A stretch of DNA of 64,000 nucleotides from assembly GCA_026014485.1 (NCBI GenBank), contig JAOZIE010000014.1, positions 157,012 to 221,011 on the forward strand, written 5' to 3'. The first letter of the stretch is position 1. Each line of letters starts with the position of its first letter. Shown here in pieces: positions 63,401 to 64,000 of this stretch. Origin of the DNA: Candidatus Bathyarchaeota archaeon. Lineage in GTDB: Archaea > Thermoproteota > Bathyarchaeia > Bathyarchaeales > Bathycorpusculaceae. The notes beneath the pieces were generated by a model. The model was not told where the DNA came from. It ran no database searches and saw nothing but the letters and a program-made list of their open reading frames with translations. Position numbers and translations under genes: made by a program.

Positions 63401-63610
63401 TTGACAGTCGATGCACCGCCAAACGGAAACACACAAACAGCCGCACCACAAACAACCGCGCCGACAAGCGTTGCACCTACTGCAGCTGAACCTACAAGCA
63501 CACCCGCTGATGACGCTTTCCCGATGGAGTATATCTACGCAGTCATAGCTGTTATTGTAGTCGTGATTGTCGTAGTCGCAGCATACCTCTACTTTAAGCA
63601 AAAGAAATAG
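60488..63610 (+). CDS. Giant secreted PQQ-type beta-propeller surface protein, second copy
   Basis: A 1,040-residue relative of the protein at 41662: signal peptide (ATGALLIVLLLSFIPTIFL), mature start DYGDIMQYDWPQGGYDEG, repeated blades (YCLDAYTGEKIWTFT, YCLDADTGTQIWKTS, YALDANTGETLSVFT), a beta-sandwich (SLNLTATTDKAGYFSVSYTP), a Thr/Pro/Ala stalk and the anchor FPMEYIYAVIAVIVVVIVVV with KQKK. No catalytic site is assigned. ATG 60488 is taken because AAGGAG precedes it by 8 bases; an earlier ATG at 60455 is less likely. It is controlled, by inference, through the two upstream repeats and the divergent TrmB protein. Confidence 0.88.
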   Translation: MEKSKHKLFRATGALLIVLLLSFIPTIFLDSETAPAIVNAADYGDIMQYDWPQGGYDEGNSGFNPGPAPDRPNILWSAEVSGSGMVSVFNGKAYMIQGIQISGTAGASVVAFDALTGQKVWTANVSKPFRGVSGVQKLNDDYLLGYDNGFLAAIKTDDGTTAWEMDIPNGSGIPGSGSYFAGHYSDSLKIFACASWDPVTNEAKFLGFDLSDPSTVPTIAWTYLTDSPAEMLCSGDGKFYLGTTEATVVAINGENGERMWETSSKGGLVQQSAIYQDGNLYTSAVTWQMTCIDTATGEIKWQAEKGARAFSAYRGAAGLGMVFDATVELDPHGTIRAWDVETGEELWRQPAYFNIHYATMAVADGKLYSSTCDQPASGQTGGLQMPGYETACFDAYTGTQLWKLQGINFAHISIAYGNVYGFYGNRLYCIGGEPADWTNGLQGTVENGRVAVGQSGPSDISTPRWTFTTGGDVSSSPAVVDGKVYVGSHDKNWYCLDAYTGEKIWTFTAEHFVRSSAAISGGRVFTGADDGYFYCLDADTGTQIWKTSAGGHFPNTFTAIEYQSRSSPIVVGNKVYVGSLDGKVYCLDTAEGNVLATYDTGSPIFGSPAYADGTVYIASTDFFLYALNANDLTLKWKSISLTMDVAVPDRSKFTTDGTPVIGGGLVYMGAGVYSGTAKPGVDYAAAGHSLPSGGWGGTMRMMAFDARTGESVWNVTRAGNTPLHVPVYWQGSLYEPEFFYIVRADATNPNSGDVELGDFGRGDPRLAGNRTWAQWLGYQISSSAAYADDPTGPKVYIGSDIGSLYALDANTGETLSVFTAGANIPSSPTVWDGKLYACAVNGNVYCFDDSPTVDFSINAASSKGDAMWASETVTIGGRLVSKPQELVWTDDSVYVATPSNMNPGLPDADVIVSFTKPDGTSLNLTATTDKAGYFSVSYTPTDVGAWGWVAYYEGKCTTGLTYNEAYSEYAGLTVDAPPNGNTQTAAPQTTAPTSVAPTAAEPTSTPADDAFPMEYIYAVIAVIVVVIVVVAAYLYFKQKK

Positions 63611-63642
63611 GGAAAACCTCCCTTTCCTTTCTTTTTTCTTTG
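63611..63642 (+). terminator. T-rich terminator after the second propeller gene
   Basis: The stop is followed by CCTCCCTTTCCTTTCTTTTT, an archaeal-style pyrimidine/T tract similar to that after the paralogous gene at 44882. Confidence 0.5.
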
Positions 63643-63908
63643 AACAAATCCAGTTTAGGAACTTAGTTTCTTAGGAGGTCTTCCTGTGTCTATCTCCAAA
63701 GATAGATAGGAAAATAAACAGCACACGTACACAGAGAAACCAATTGCCTTACAGAGTTACATAGTTGGGTTATAGCTGCTTTGGCTGTTTTGGATTAAGT
63801 TCTGGCAAAAGGCGATTGTGAAAACAGGGGTGTTCTTTTGGCGGAACGTTGTTGTTCTTCAGGGAGAGCTATTAGCCGTCGACGGGTCATATGGGTTTGG
63901 CGGTTGTG

Positions 63909-64000
63909 ATGCACAGAAGGGTAGGCGTAGTAATTGTGGTTCTGATTCTTTTTGGTTTTTGGGCGGGAGCCCAATCTGTTGAGCTGTCAAAAGCAGAAAG
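63909..64000 (+). CDS. N-terminal part of a secreted protein (runs off the window)
   Basis: An open frame from ATG 63909 (or in-frame ATG 63891) reads MHRRVGVVIVVLILFGFWAG and then AQSVELSKAE to the window end. It has the pattern of a signal peptide with a basic start and a cleavage region near AGAQ. The gap 63643-63890 contains no other supportable gene. Only the first 30 codons are visible, so no family can be named. Confidence 0.5.
   Translation, partial: MHRRVGVVIVVLILFGFWAGAQSVELSKAE

Overview
The window reads as a mesophilic archaeon, most likely a member of the Bathyarchaeia or a close TACK relative. Supporting signs are an archaeal leucyl-tRNA synthetase, deoxyhypusine synthase, TrmB-type regulators, a prenyl diphosphate synthase and a UbiA prenyltransferase (ether lipids), a four-subunit 2-oxoacid:ferredoxin oxidoreductase, a 5S rRNA gene away from any rRNA operon, TATA boxes about 25-30 bp upstream of leaderless or short-leader starts, and many secreted proteins with a Pro/Thr/Ser stalk and a C-terminal membrane anchor. 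This placement is inferred from gene content alone. No transposase, integrase, CRISPR array or rRNA operon is visible.

Layout. 0.3-3 kb: an elongation-factor-like small protein and a minimal SUF Fe-S assembly unit (sufC-sufB) behind a degenerate MazG-like protein. 3-6.6 kb: a six-PAS cytosolic histidine kinase. 6.8-10.3 kb: two secreted proteins and a divergent ABC exporter operon. 10.5-13.2 kb: a SPASM radical SAM enzyme, an MFS transporter and a divergent 15-codon gene with its own promoter, ribosome binding site and T-tract, which together resemble a very small peptide-modification locus. 13.3-20 kb: prenyl synthase, LeuRS, a cobalamin-type radical SAM protein and UbiA. 20-26.3 kb: a MASE3-PocR histidine kinase, pyrD-pyrK, arsC and a CBS-HPF fusion that may be a ribosome hibernation factor. 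26.5-30.2 kb: a possible coupled leader ORF, a winged-helix regulator, DUF1616-like surface proteins and a flippase. 30.3-38 kb: two more ABC-2 exporter systems, an isolated AT-rich HEPN-like gene and the 5S rRNA gene. 38.2-39.1 kb: an RNase HI and a winged-helix regulator.

39.5-45 kb and 59.4-63.6 kb hold two copies of one module: a TrmB-like regulator divergent from a giant secreted PQQ-type beta-propeller protein of about 1,050 residues. The second copy has a 22-bp direct repeat, each half carrying a dyad, between the two genes. 45-49.7 kb: tRNA-Gln, a Cys-rich mini-protein, deoxyhypusine synthase, an S51 peptidase, a nucleotidyltransferase, a stand-alone copy of the sensory domain seen in the large kinase, and a tRNA thiolase. 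49.8-59 kb: secreted proteins, including a Kelch protein whose only plausible start is ACG behind tandem GTCAA-N6-TTGAC palindromes; the porCDAB operon; a second cobalamin-type radical SAM paralogue; and tRNA-Asn. The window ends inside a new secreted-protein gene.

Overall it combines core housekeeping (translation, Fe-S, pyrimidine, lipid and 2-oxoacid metabolism) with an unusually large investment in sensing and cell-surface proteins. The most novel candidates are the 15-residue peptide/radical SAM/MFS locus, the duplicated TrmB/propeller module with its operators, the HEPN-like gene and the CBS-HPF protein.
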